Positions 8,274 through 15,405 of a stretch of DNA of 19,843 bases are shown piece after piece. The notes below the pieces were generated by a model. That model worked only from the letters and a program-made list of their open reading frames with translations. It ran no database searches and had not been told where the DNA came from. The first letter of the stretch is position 1; every line of letters starts with the position of its first letter. The DNA comes from Smithella sp. (lineage in GTDB: Bacteria > Desulfobacterota > Syntrophia > Syntrophales > Smithellaceae): NCBI GenBank assembly GCA_012797505.1, contig JAAZOZ010000176.1:1-19843 (forward strand), read 5' to 3'. A program made the translations under genes and the position numbers.

Positions 8274-9742
8274 TGAAGGTGCTGCTGGCCGGCTACAACG
8301 TCGATTACGATTTGATCCGCGACCTTCGTGAGAAGAGCGGGCTCACCCAGGACATTACGCCGGAAACGATTTCCGCCGCCTACGCCCGCATCAGCCGCAG
8401 TCCCAAATCCGTCGATCAGCTGCGCGTTGACGCCCGGGCCGAAGTCGAAAAAGCCCGCCGATCCAACCGGAATATCGTTTTTGAAATGGGGCACAGTTCG
8501 GTAGCCGAACACGCCGTCTTCAATATCGACGTCATCGGCGTTTCCCGTCTGCTGGTCGAAGAAATCGAAAAGTTCCGCCTGTGCTCCTATACGGAAAAAT
8601 CCCAGCGGTACGTTTTGTTTGACCGGGACTTCGTTGTGCCCGAAGAAATTGTCCGGGCGGGGATGGAGAAGGATTTTGTCGAAACGGTCCGGATGCAAAA
8701 CGATTTTTACCATGAGCTCTACGAGTGGCTTCGGCCCTGGGTCTTTGAGCAAAACCGGGAACTGGCCGAAAATCCCGCCAACCGCTCTCTGCTGGAGGGC
8801 TGGGCCAAAGAAGACGCGCGCTACGCCATAGCGCTGGCCACCCGGACGCAGCTGGGCATGACGATCAACGCCCGCAATCTGGAGCTGATGTTGCGCCGGC
8901 TGGCCTCCCTGCCGCTCGCGGAGGCGCGCCTTTGCAGCGAAAAGCTCTATGCCGCAACCCGGGACATCGCGCCGTCGCTGATCCGCTACACCCGGGCGAC
9001 GGATTACGACCGTCTGACCCGGCCGCGGCTGCGGACAAAGGCCGAAATGCTTCTGGCCAAGCGGCCTCAAGAGGCACCATCGGGAAAGTTCGCCGACGTT
9101 CGCCTCGTGTCTGCGACGCCCGGCGCGGACCGGCAGGCCGCCGCCGCGCTTTTGTTTGCGTCTTCCGGCCTGAGCTACGGACAGTGCCAAAGCCGTTCTG
9201 CCCGGCTGAACCACCGCGAGCTGAAAGGTTTGTTCCAAACCGTGTTTGACAATATGCAACCCTACGATGCAGCGCTTCGGGAACTGGAGAATATCGATCT
9301 GCAGTTCGAGTTGGTGGTCAGCGCGGGCTGCTTTGCCCAGTTGAAACGCCACCGCATGGCGACCATCATCGCCCAGGACTACGACCCCCGGCTGGGGGTG
9401 ACCGTTCCACCCTCCGTGCGCGCCGTCGGCCGGCAAAAGAAATTCATGACCGTCATGGAGGCGACCCAAAGGGCGCATGATCGCATCCGGAACAAACTGC
9501 CGTCGGCGCCGCCGTATCTGCTGACCAACGCACACCGCAGGCGGGTGCTCATGAAATTCAACGCCCGGGAGCTTTATCATCTTTCCCGCCTGCGGGCGGA
9601 CGCGCACGCCCAGTGGGATATCCGAAATCTTTCGGAAAAAATGCTCCGGCAGGCGCGCCGCCTCATGCCGCTGACGCTGATGATGGCCTGCGGCAAGGAC
9701 GGCTTTGCCGCGCTCACTCAAAAAGTTTTCCCCGGGGCATAG
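8270..9742 (+). CDS. Tandem ThyX-family (FAD-dependent thymidylate synthase-like) protein
   Basis: At 490 residues this is about twice the length of a classical ThyX (roughly 210-260), which makes dTMP from dUMP using FAD and methylenetetrahydrofolate. Two ThyX-like units can be read. Unit 1 (about 1-240) has GHSSVAEHAVF (74-84), then KFRLCSYTEKSQRY (101-114) where the RHRx7S signature should be, and NARNLELML (200-208). Unit 2 (about 275-485) has LSYGQCQSR and MQPYDAAL, then RHRMATIIAQD (360-370), and NARELYHLSRLR (431-442) with HAQWDIR. So unit 1 keeps the final serine but has KFR for RHR, and unit 2 keeps RHR but has Asp for Ser. Start ATG 8270 (or adjacent 8273) overlaps the murI stop. 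The family is secure; catalysis as a thymidylate synthase is unproven. Confidence 0.85.
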   Translation: MMKVLLAGYNVDYDLIRDLREKSGLTQDITPETISAAYARISRSPKSVDQLRVDARAEVEKARRSNRNIVFEMGHSSVAEHAVFNIDVIGVSRLLVEEIEKFRLCSYTEKSQRYVLFDRDFVVPEEIVRAGMEKDFVETVRMQNDFYHELYEWLRPWVFEQNRELAENPANRSLLEGWAKEDARYAIALATRTQLGMTINARNLELMLRRLASLPLAEARLCSEKLYAATRDIAPSLIRYTRATDYDRLTRPRLRTKAEMLLAKRPQEAPSGKFADVRLVSATPGADRQAAAALLFASSGLSYGQCQSRSARLNHRELKGLFQTVFDNMQPYDAALRELENIDLQFELVVSAGCFAQLKRHRMATIIAQDYDPRLGVTVPPSVRAVGRQKKFMTVMEATQRAHDRIRNKLPSAPPYLLTNAHRRRVLMKFNARELYHLSRLRADAHAQWDIRNLSEKMLRQARRLMPLTLMMACGKDGFAALTQKVFPGA

Positions 9743-9766
9743 CCCTCTTTCCTCTGGCGGGACCCC

Positions 9767-11143
9767 ATGACCTATCAAAGAAAATGGCCCATTGTCCTTC
9801 TGGCCACCACCATCAGCTCGTTTACGACGCCCTTCATGGGGTCGTCCGTGAATGTCGCCCTTCCCGCCATCGGCCGGGATTTTTCGATGGACGCGCTTTC
9901 CTTAAGCTGGGTGGCGTCTTCCTTTCTTCTGGCCGCGGCTATCATGCTGGTGCCGCTGGGTCGTCTGGCCGATCTTTTCGGACGCAGAATTTTTTTTCTT
10001 TCGGGATCGCTGATTTTTTCCCTGTCCTCGCTGTTGAGCATCTGGCCGGAAACGGAAAGCCTTTTTATTGCTCTGCGCGTGGTTCAGGGAATCGGCGCCG
10101 CGATGGTCTTCAGCACCGGCACAGCGCTCCTGGTTTCCGCCTATCCTGCGGGCGAGCGCGGCAAGATGCTGGGAATCAATATTGCCGCGGTTTACACCGG
10201 CCTCACCGCCGGTCCTTTTATCGGCGGTCTGCTGACCCAGCATCTGGGATGGCAAGCCATTTTTATCGTTAATGCCGCATTGGGTTTGGCCGCCGCTGTG
10301 CTGGCCGTCCGACTGGAAAAGGAAGCGCTGCCCGCCGCGGCGGGTGAATCTTTTGATCTGGGCGGATCTTTTCTGTATGCGACGGCGCTTTTTGCCCTGA
10401 TGTACGGTTTTTCCCGGTTGCCGTCTTTAAGCGGCGCCGTTCTGATCGCCGGGGGCGGTGTCTGTTTCATGGTCTTCATTCGCGGGCAACTGAAAAAGCG
10501 CTCTGGGCTCATCAATCTTCACCTGTTTATGGGCAACCGGGTTTTTGCTTTTTCCAATCTTGCCGCTTTGATTCATTATTGCGCCACCTTCGCGATCACT
10601 TTCCTGCTGAGTCTTTATCTGCAGCACGTCAAGGGACTTTCGCCTTCCCAGGCCGGCTTTGTTCTGGTCATCGAACCCCTGCTGCAGGCGGTCTTCTCTC
10701 CGCTGGCCGGGCGGCTGTCCGATCGCTACGAGCCCCGCATCATTTCCTCCATCGGCATGTCGATCACGGTGGTCGGCCTTGCCGGATTGATTTTTATCGC
10801 TTCGGATACGCCGCTTTACGGCATTGTATGCTGTCTGGCTTTGCTGGGGATCGGGTTTGCGCTTTTTTCTTCTCCCAACGTCAATGCCGTTATGAGTTCC
10901 GTGGAAGACAGATTTTACGGCCTCGCATCCGCGACGCAGGCGACCATGCGGATGGTGGGGCAAATGCTGAGCATGGGCATTGCCATGCTGGTTTTTGCCT
11001 GGATCATCGGCAACCACGGCATCGACCATGAGAACGGCGCGCTGTTGATGGTCAGCGCGAAGAGCATTTTTGCGATTCTGGCCGCCATCTGCACGGCGGG
11101 CGTCTTTGCTTCGCTGGCGCGGGGGCGCATACATAAGGCTTGA
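9767..11143 (+). CDS. DHA2-type MFS multidrug efflux transporter
   Basis: This 458-residue integral membrane protein belongs to the major facilitator superfamily, drug:H+ antiporter type (EmrB/QacA-like). Family motifs are visible: motif A, GRLADLFGRR (65-74); motif B around R104, IALRVVQGIGAA; and motif C, GLTAGPFIGG (145-154). The N-terminal TM1 region carries SSVNVALPAIGRDF (26-39), a hallmark of this branch. Length and the count of hydrophobic stretches suit 12-14 spans. It would export a small molecule using the proton gradient, but the substrate cannot be told. The ribosome site before ATG 9767 is weak (GGCGGGA). It follows the ThyX-like gene by 24 bp and is perhaps on the same transcript. 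No MarR- or TetR-type regulator lies beside it. Confidence 0.88.
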   Translation: MTYQRKWPIVLLATTISSFTTPFMGSSVNVALPAIGRDFSMDALSLSWVASSFLLAAAIMLVPLGRLADLFGRRIFFLSGSLIFSLSSLLSIWPETESLFIALRVVQGIGAAMVFSTGTALLVSAYPAGERGKMLGINIAAVYTGLTAGPFIGGLLTQHLGWQAIFIVNAALGLAAAVLAVRLEKEALPAAAGESFDLGGSFLYATALFALMYGFSRLPSLSGAVLIAGGGVCFMVFIRGQLKKRSGLINLHLFMGNRVFAFSNLAALIHYCATFAITFLLSLYLQHVKGLSPSQAGFVLVIEPLLQAVFSPLAGRLSDRYEPRIISSIGMSITVVGLAGLIFIASDTPLYGIVCCLALLGIGFALFSSPNVNAVMSSVEDRFYGLASATQATMRMVGQMLSMGIAMLVFAWIIGNHGIDHENGALLMVSAKSIFAILAAICTAGVFASLARGRIHKA

Positions 11144-11209
11144 TTTTCAGTCTGCGATCCGTATGATTCGGGTCGGCGACGCCTTTTATTTTTGTGAGCG
11201 GGGGGAACA

Positions 11210-11974
11210 ATGAAGGCACAGGGGATCAGCTTTGCCATCGGTCTTGCCGCGGGCTGTTTCGGCGGCCTGATCGGACTGGGCGGCGGAATCATCATGGTCC
11301 CCCTGCTGGTGGAACTGCTCCATTTGGATCAGTGCCGCGCGCACGGCACGTCCCTGGTGGTTTTGATTTTTACGGGAATCAGCGGGGGCATCTCTTACGG
11401 ACTGCACGGCCAGGTGGATTGGAAGGCGGCCGTCCTGCTGGCGGTTCCGGCCATGCTGCTGGCCGCGGCGGGCGCCTGCCTGGCCGACCGGCTGCCGGAT
11501 TGGAAATTAAAAAAAATTTTCGGGGCGTTCTTAATTTTCTGCTCCGCGCTTTTGCTTTTGAAGCCCGTTCTTGCCGATTGGATCGGCGTCCTGCCCGATG
11601 CGGTTTCCGACATTGCCCTGGTGGCGACGGGCGCCGCCACGGGATTTCTTTCCGGACTGATGGGGATCGGCGGCGGAACCATCATGATTCCCGCCATGAT
11701 CCTGCTGGGAGGCTTTACGCAGCACATCGCGCAGGGAACCGCCCTGCTGGTCATGGTCCCCTCCGGATTCGTCGGCGCTTTCACGCACTGGAAGCTGGAC
11801 AATGTGGCGGTCGAACTGCTTTTCAGCATGGTGCCGGGCATTGTGCTGGGCGCTTTTGCCGGCGCCGGCATCGCTCAGTTTATTCCGGAGGCGCCTCTGC
11901 GCTGGATGTTTGTCCTGGTGGCGGTTTATATGGGATGGCGCTACGTGAAAGTTGTCTCACCGGATACGTGCTGA
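11210..11974 (+). CDS. TauE/SafE-family anion permease
   Basis: This 254-residue membrane protein of the TauE/SafE family (PF01925) is built of two related halves. Each begins with the signature GxGGG: GLIGLGGGIIMVPLL (19-33) and GLMGIGGGTIMIPAMI (149-164). These families are described as sulfite or sulfoacetate exporters, and many members are uncharacterised, so sulfite is only a guess. Seven to eight hydrophobic spans can be traced. The ATG at 11210 has GGGGG about 5 nt upstream. It lies 66 bp after the MFS gene and converges on the AmpG-like gene across a 141-bp gap. The window also holds a YeiH-type transporter at its left end, another putative sulfur-anion exporter. Confidence 0.87.
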   Translation: MKAQGISFAIGLAAGCFGGLIGLGGGIIMVPLLVELLHLDQCRAHGTSLVVLIFTGISGGISYGLHGQVDWKAAVLLAVPAMLLAAAGACLADRLPDWKLKKIFGAFLIFCSALLLLKPVLADWIGVLPDAVSDIALVATGAATGFLSGLMGIGGGTIMIPAMILLGGFTQHIAQGTALLVMVPSGFVGAFTHWKLDNVAVELLFSMVPGIVLGAFAGAGIAQFIPEAPLRWMFVLVAVYMGWRYVKVVSPDTC

Positions 11975-12094
11975 ATCGCCGGATTGTGGTTTTCGGGCTC
12001 AAAAAAGCTCTGATGGATTCAGGCGGATTCTCCGCGGAATATCCTCGTTGCTGCCGGAACAAAACGCTCTTAAGGCAAGCGAAAAGGATATTTT

Positions 12095-12111
12095 GGGCAA
12101 CCGCCCGTTTT
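12095..12111. terminator. Short hairpin between two convergent genes
   Basis: GGGC (12095-12098) and GCCC (12103-12106) flank an AACC loop, with GTTTT immediately after on the plus strand. It lies in the 141-bp gap between the TauE/SafE gene and the leftward AmpG-like gene, where terminators are expected. The four-pair stem is short, so the call is weak. Nothing else stands out in the gap. Confidence 0.25.
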
Positions 12112-12115
12112 AATC

Positions 12116-13408
12116 TTACGCCTTCTTTCCGTATTCCGGATCGATTTTGACCAGCGCCGTCACCATGAAGCCCGGGATGGTCGTGAGCAATATCCAGTAG
12201 TAGAAGTGAATATAGCCCAGTTTTTCCTGGATCCAGCCGCTTGACATGGCCGGAAACATCATGCCCAGCGCCATGATTCCCGTGCCGATGGCGTAAAAGA
12301 CGGTTTTGTATTCGCCCTGCGACACCATGATCATGAACATAGTGTAGGCGGTGAAGCCGAAGCCGTAGCCGAACTGCTCAAAGGCCACGGCGGAGCCGAT
12401 GATCCAGAGATTCTCCGGCTGCGCGTGCGACAGATATACAAAAACCAAATCCGGCAGATGCATGACAATCACCATCGGCCAGAGCCAGAATTTCAAGCCG
12501 TTGCGGTAAATGACATACCCGCCGAGCAATCCCCCCAGCATCAGCGCGACCACGCCCACCGTGCCGTAAATCCAGCCGACTTCGGCGGTGGAAAGCCCCA
12601 GCCCGCCTTTTTCCCGCGCGTCCAGAAGAAAGGGCGCGACCATTTTTACCAGCTGCGCTTCGGCAAACCGGTAGAACAAAAAGAAGCAGACAATGATGAG
12701 AATATCCTTCTGCCGAAAAAAGAGGGTGATGATCCGGAAATACTCGGCCACCATCCCGCGCCCTCTGTTCAGCGGCGCGCTGTGGTCCGCTTCGGGGCGG
12801 GGCAGGATCAGGAAATGATACAGGCACAACGCCAGAAAAAAGGCCCCGACGACCACAAACGTGACCGACCAGGCGGAAGCAACCGGATAGCCATGCTGAC
12901 TCAACGTGCCGGCCAGGATGACCAGACCGCCCTTGGAAGCGATGGTGGCCACGCGGTAAAAAACGGTGCGCACACCGACAAAAGCGGCCTGCTCGGGGGT
13001 GGAAAGCCCCAGCATGTAAAAGCCGTCGGCGGCGATGTCGTGGGTGGCGGAAGAAAAAGCCATGATCCAGAACATGGCCAGCGTATAGCGGACAAAATCG
13101 CTTGCGGGCAGCGTCAGGGCGACGCAGGCGAGCGACCCGCCGATGGCCAGCTGCATGGCGATGATCCAGAAACGCTTGGTGCGCAGAAGATCGACAAAAG
13201 GACTCCAGAGGGGTTTGATGACCCAGGGCAGGTACAGCCAGCTCGTATAAAGGGCGATGTCGGTATTGGAAAGTCCAAGGTTTTTATACATCACGACGCT
13301 GACGGTCATGACGATCATATAGGGAATTCCCTCGGCGATGTAGATGGACGGGACCCAGATCCAGGGGGTGCGCTTCGCTCCTTTTGGTTTTCGGTCGGAA
13401 GGGGGCAT
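12116..13408 (-). CDS. AmpG-like MFS transporter
   Basis: This 430-residue major facilitator protein has a charged N-terminus followed by WIWVPSIYIAEGIPYMIV and LYTSWLYLPWVIKPLWSPFVD (residues about 53-73), the pattern of the AmpG/PAT branch. Characterised AmpG imports anhydromuropeptides for cell-wall recycling, while other PAT members carry different substrates. The context supports a cell-wall role: it lies 13 bp after the nuclease-like lipoprotein, which itself overlaps a SpoIID/LytB gene, all on the same strand. A second fold half begins near FRIITLFFRQKDILIIV (cytoplasmic loop, then TM7). AAGGA lies upstream of the ATG at 13408. I see no beta-lactamase or AmpR-type gene here, so the recycling role is an inference. 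Confidence 0.78.
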   Translation of the reverse strand: MPPSDRKPKGAKRTPWIWVPSIYIAEGIPYMIVMTVSVVMYKNLGLSNTDIALYTSWLYLPWVIKPLWSPFVDLLRTKRFWIIAMQLAIGGSLACVALTLPASDFVRYTLAMFWIMAFSSATHDIAADGFYMLGLSTPEQAAFVGVRTVFYRVATIASKGGLVILAGTLSQHGYPVASAWSVTFVVVGAFFLALCLYHFLILPRPEADHSAPLNRGRGMVAEYFRIITLFFRQKDILIIVCFFLFYRFAEAQLVKMVAPFLLDAREKGGLGLSTAEVGWIYGTVGVVALMLGGLLGGYVIYRNGLKFWLWPMVIVMHLPDLVFVYLSHAQPENLWIIGSAVAFEQFGYGFGFTAYTMFMIMVSQGEYKTVFYAIGTGIMALGMMFPAMSSGWIQEKLGYIHFYYWILLTTIPGFMVTALVKIDPEYGKKA

Positions 13409-13421
13409 GATGTTCCTTTAT

Positions 13422-13856
13422 CTACTTCTTACGAGCCTTTTTCAGTTCCTCATTGATGAACCAGGTTTTGATTTTGTAATAGTTGCAAAGCCAGACGGCA
13501 TATTTCAATTTTTCCCGATGGCCGGGTTCATCCTCCAGGATATAGAAAGCGACGGCCGGTTTTTTCCCGGTTTCCTTGGCATAGTGCAGCGCCTGCCCGA
13601 TGGCTTCATGAAAATTTTCCGGGCTGTCCACTTCAATGGCGTACTCGCTGCTCAGCAGATCAATGCGGCCGTATTTGACCGGCGCCTCCATCTGCGCCTC
13701 ACCTTGGAAATAGACGTCGTTGAACGCCCGCTGAAAGTCCTGTTCCGAGCGCAAAACATACTTCTGGGAAGCGCCGCAGGCGGCCAGAACCATGATCAGC
13801 AAAATCGCCGCAAGGAGGCCGCCGTATCTTTTGAGGAGCCGAGTCTTCCTGTTCAA
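13422..13856 (-). CDS. Lipoprotein with a restriction-endonuclease-like (PD-(D/E)XK-type) domain
   Basis: Read from the TTG at 13856, the protein has 144 residues: a basic N-terminus, a hydrophobic stretch (YGGLLAAILLIMVL) and a lipobox LAAC with C27, so it should be lipid-anchored in the envelope. The rest resembles a small restriction-endonuclease-like core: GRIDLLSSEYAIEVD (63-77; D66, E75, D77) followed by FHEAIGQALHYAKETGKKPAVAFYI (82-106). The position of the usual lysine in the DxnExK motif is occupied by D77, so activity is doubtful. The TTG start is chosen because GAGGAAA lies about 8 nt upstream and it opens the signal peptide directly; an ATG at 13973 would bury the signal. The TTG overlaps the TGA of the upstream SpoIID gene. 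Confidence 0.72.
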   Translation of the reverse strand: MNRKTRLLKRYGGLLAAILLIMVLAACGASQKYVLRSEQDFQRAFNDVYFQGEAQMEAPVKYGRIDLLSSEYAIEVDSPENFHEAIGQALHYAKETGKKPAVAFYILEDEPGHREKLKYAVWLCNYYKIKTWFINEELKKARKK

Positions 13857-15175
13857 TACAATTTCCTCAATTGTGCTCCGGCAAAGTAGTGCGCCAGGAT
13901 TTCTTCCGCCCGGAAGCCTCTGACGGCCATGACCGCCGCGCCGATCTGGCAGAGGCCCACGCCGTGCCCCCATCCGCCGCCCTCCAGAAGAAAATTCTGC
14001 GCGGTTCCGTCCGGATCCCGCTCGACCGAGACGACAAACGCGCTGGAGAGCAAATGCGAGGGCGAAAGCCAGCGGCGGATTTCCAGCTCCTTGCCGACCA
14101 CGACCGTGCGGCGCGATCCTACGACTTTCAGCCGGAAGATCCTTCCGGAAGGCCCCCGCGCCAGCGGCTCGAGGTTCTGCAGGGTGCCGAAATCGATGCC
14201 GGACCTGGCCCGGAGAATCTGCTCCAGCTCCTGCCGGCTGTAGGCGACCCGCCAGCGGTAGAAGTTCAGGGTCTCCAGGTCAAAGGAAGGCAGGATCCTT
14301 TGCAGAAGGTTCTGATCGGCGGTGTTGCAGAAAGCGTCGGGACGGGAGCGAAGCCACCCGGCCGCGTCCTGTTCCGTTGCGATCGGCGCCCCCGGCCGGT
14401 CAGCGTCAGCCACGCCGGAAAGATAGGGAAAGGATGCATCTTCCCAGGCGGTTGCGTAAACATCCGTCCGTCCGCCGCAGCATTTGTAGTAGCGCGCGTC
14501 GCAGATTTGGTCTCCGCTGGTGAGAAACACGCCCCGCGTGGCCCCGATGGCCCGGGCAACATTTTCCGAAGCGATGCGCGAAATGCCCTGATACCGCTGG
14601 CAGTGGTCGTCGGCGCACACATCGAAGCCTTCGTGGTCGTTGACGTCCTGCCAGACGGAGATTTCATCCTGCCGGTTTGGGGGCGGAAGCCTGTGGGTTT
14701 TCTTCCTGTCCAGCATCGCGACCAGCCAGCTGCGGGACGCGACGGCCTGCGCCTTGAGAAACTCCAGGGGGGCGCCGGCCGACATTTCCGACGAGATCAC
14801 CGAACCGAGGTATTCCTCCAGCGGGACAATATTGATGAGGTGAAAGGCAGTCGGGCTTTGTCCCGACAGAAAAAGCGAGCCCCTAAACGATTGTTTCTGA
14901 ACGCGCTGCCAGTGAAAATCGATGCCGATGGTTACGTCGGGGACGGTAAAAAAAGATTCGGCGGGCATTGCGGGGGAAAGCAGAAGGTTTTTGCCCTGGA
15001 AAATTTCTCTGCCGTCGGAGTCGGTCAGAACGATCAAACCATCGGCTCCACGGGCTGTGTGCTCTCCGTTGATGCCGTGTCCGTCGGGAAGAACAAAAAC
15101 GCCTTCCAGGATCATCCGGGCTTCGGAAGTGTGTTGCAGCAGGGCCGCCTGTATGTCCGGTTCGCGATCGATCAT
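13853..15175 (-). CDS. SpoIID/LytB-domain protein without a visible signal peptide
   Basis: This 440-residue protein carries the SpoIID/LytB domain, which in Bacillus SpoIID is a lytic transglycosylase that cleaves denuded glycan strands. The core is seen as PLEEYLGSVISSEM (118-131), whose E130 matches the catalytic Glu, then LKAQAVASRSW (140-150), a cysteine/histidine cluster DVCADDHCQRYQG (185-197), YKCCGGRTD (230-238), and GGGWGHGVGLCQIGA (399-413). It starts at ATG 15175, with GGGGATGAAGGA just upstream. An in-frame TAA at 15199-15197 rules out a longer N-terminus, and residues 1-30 show no hydrophobic core. It may be cytoplasmic or exported some other way. It heads a leftward operon with the lipoprotein and the AmpG-like gene. 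Confidence 0.88.
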   Translation of the reverse strand: MIDREPDIQAALLQHTSEARMILEGVFVLPDGHGINGEHTARGADGLIVLTDSDGREIFQGKNLLLSPAMPAESFFTVPDVTIGIDFHWQRVQKQSFRGSLFLSGQSPTAFHLINIVPLEEYLGSVISSEMSAGAPLEFLKAQAVASRSWLVAMLDRKKTHRLPPPNRQDEISVWQDVNDHEGFDVCADDHCQRYQGISRIASENVARAIGATRGVFLTSGDQICDARYYKCCGGRTDVYATAWEDASFPYLSGVADADRPGAPIATEQDAAGWLRSRPDAFCNTADQNLLQRILPSFDLETLNFYRWRVAYSRQELEQILRARSGIDFGTLQNLEPLARGPSGRIFRLKVVGSRRTVVVGKELEIRRWLSPSHLLSSAFVVSVERDPDGTAQNFLLEGGGWGHGVGLCQIGAAVMAVRGFRAEEILAHYFAGAQLRKLY

Positions 15176-15205
15176 TCCTTCATCCCCGCCGAAAAGTTAT
15201 CGGCC

Positions 15206-15234
15206 TTTTTAGAAACAATGGGTGGAGAAGTCAA
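15206..15234 (-). promoter_or_regulatory. Candidate promoter for the SpoIID operon
   Basis: On the minus strand, TTGACT (15234-15229) and TAAAAA (15211-15206) are 17 bp apart. Transcription would begin near 15199, about 24 nt before the SpoIID start. The -35 is good and the -10 is moderate (4 of 6). It lies in the 230-bp divergent gap shared with the ParA-like gene. Confidence 0.4.
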
Positions 15235-15348
15235 GAAAGTTGTCGCTGCCTGCGCTTTGGTCTTACGGGAAAATTCGTTTTGCTTGGGCCCGGCGGGGTG
15301 AAAATTTTTTAAAATGGGTAAAATCATTAGCAATATCAAACTTTTTGC

Positions 15349-15377
15349 TTGAATCTTGGCGGTTTATCGTGTAGAAA
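15349..15377 (+). promoter_or_regulatory. Candidate promoter for the ParA-like gene
   Basis: TTGAAT (15349-15354) and TAGAAA (15372-15377) are separated by 17 bp, placing a start near 15384, some 22 nt before the ATG at 15406. Each box matches at 4 of 6 positions. An A/T-rich stretch (15300-15346) lies just upstream. Pattern match only. Confidence 0.35.
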
Positions 15378-15405
15378 AATACCAAAATCACTGAGCGGAT
15401 GGGTT

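Noticed and set aside
8267..9778. A 503-codon minus-strand open frame opposite the ThyX-like gene
   Set aside because: It has no recognisable domain and matches the antisense pattern of GC-rich coding DNA. The plus-strand frame has clear ThyX motifs.
13871..15301. A 476-codon plus-strand open frame opposite the SpoIID gene
   Set aside because: No domain or ribosome site; the minus strand carries intact SpoIID motifs over the same bases.
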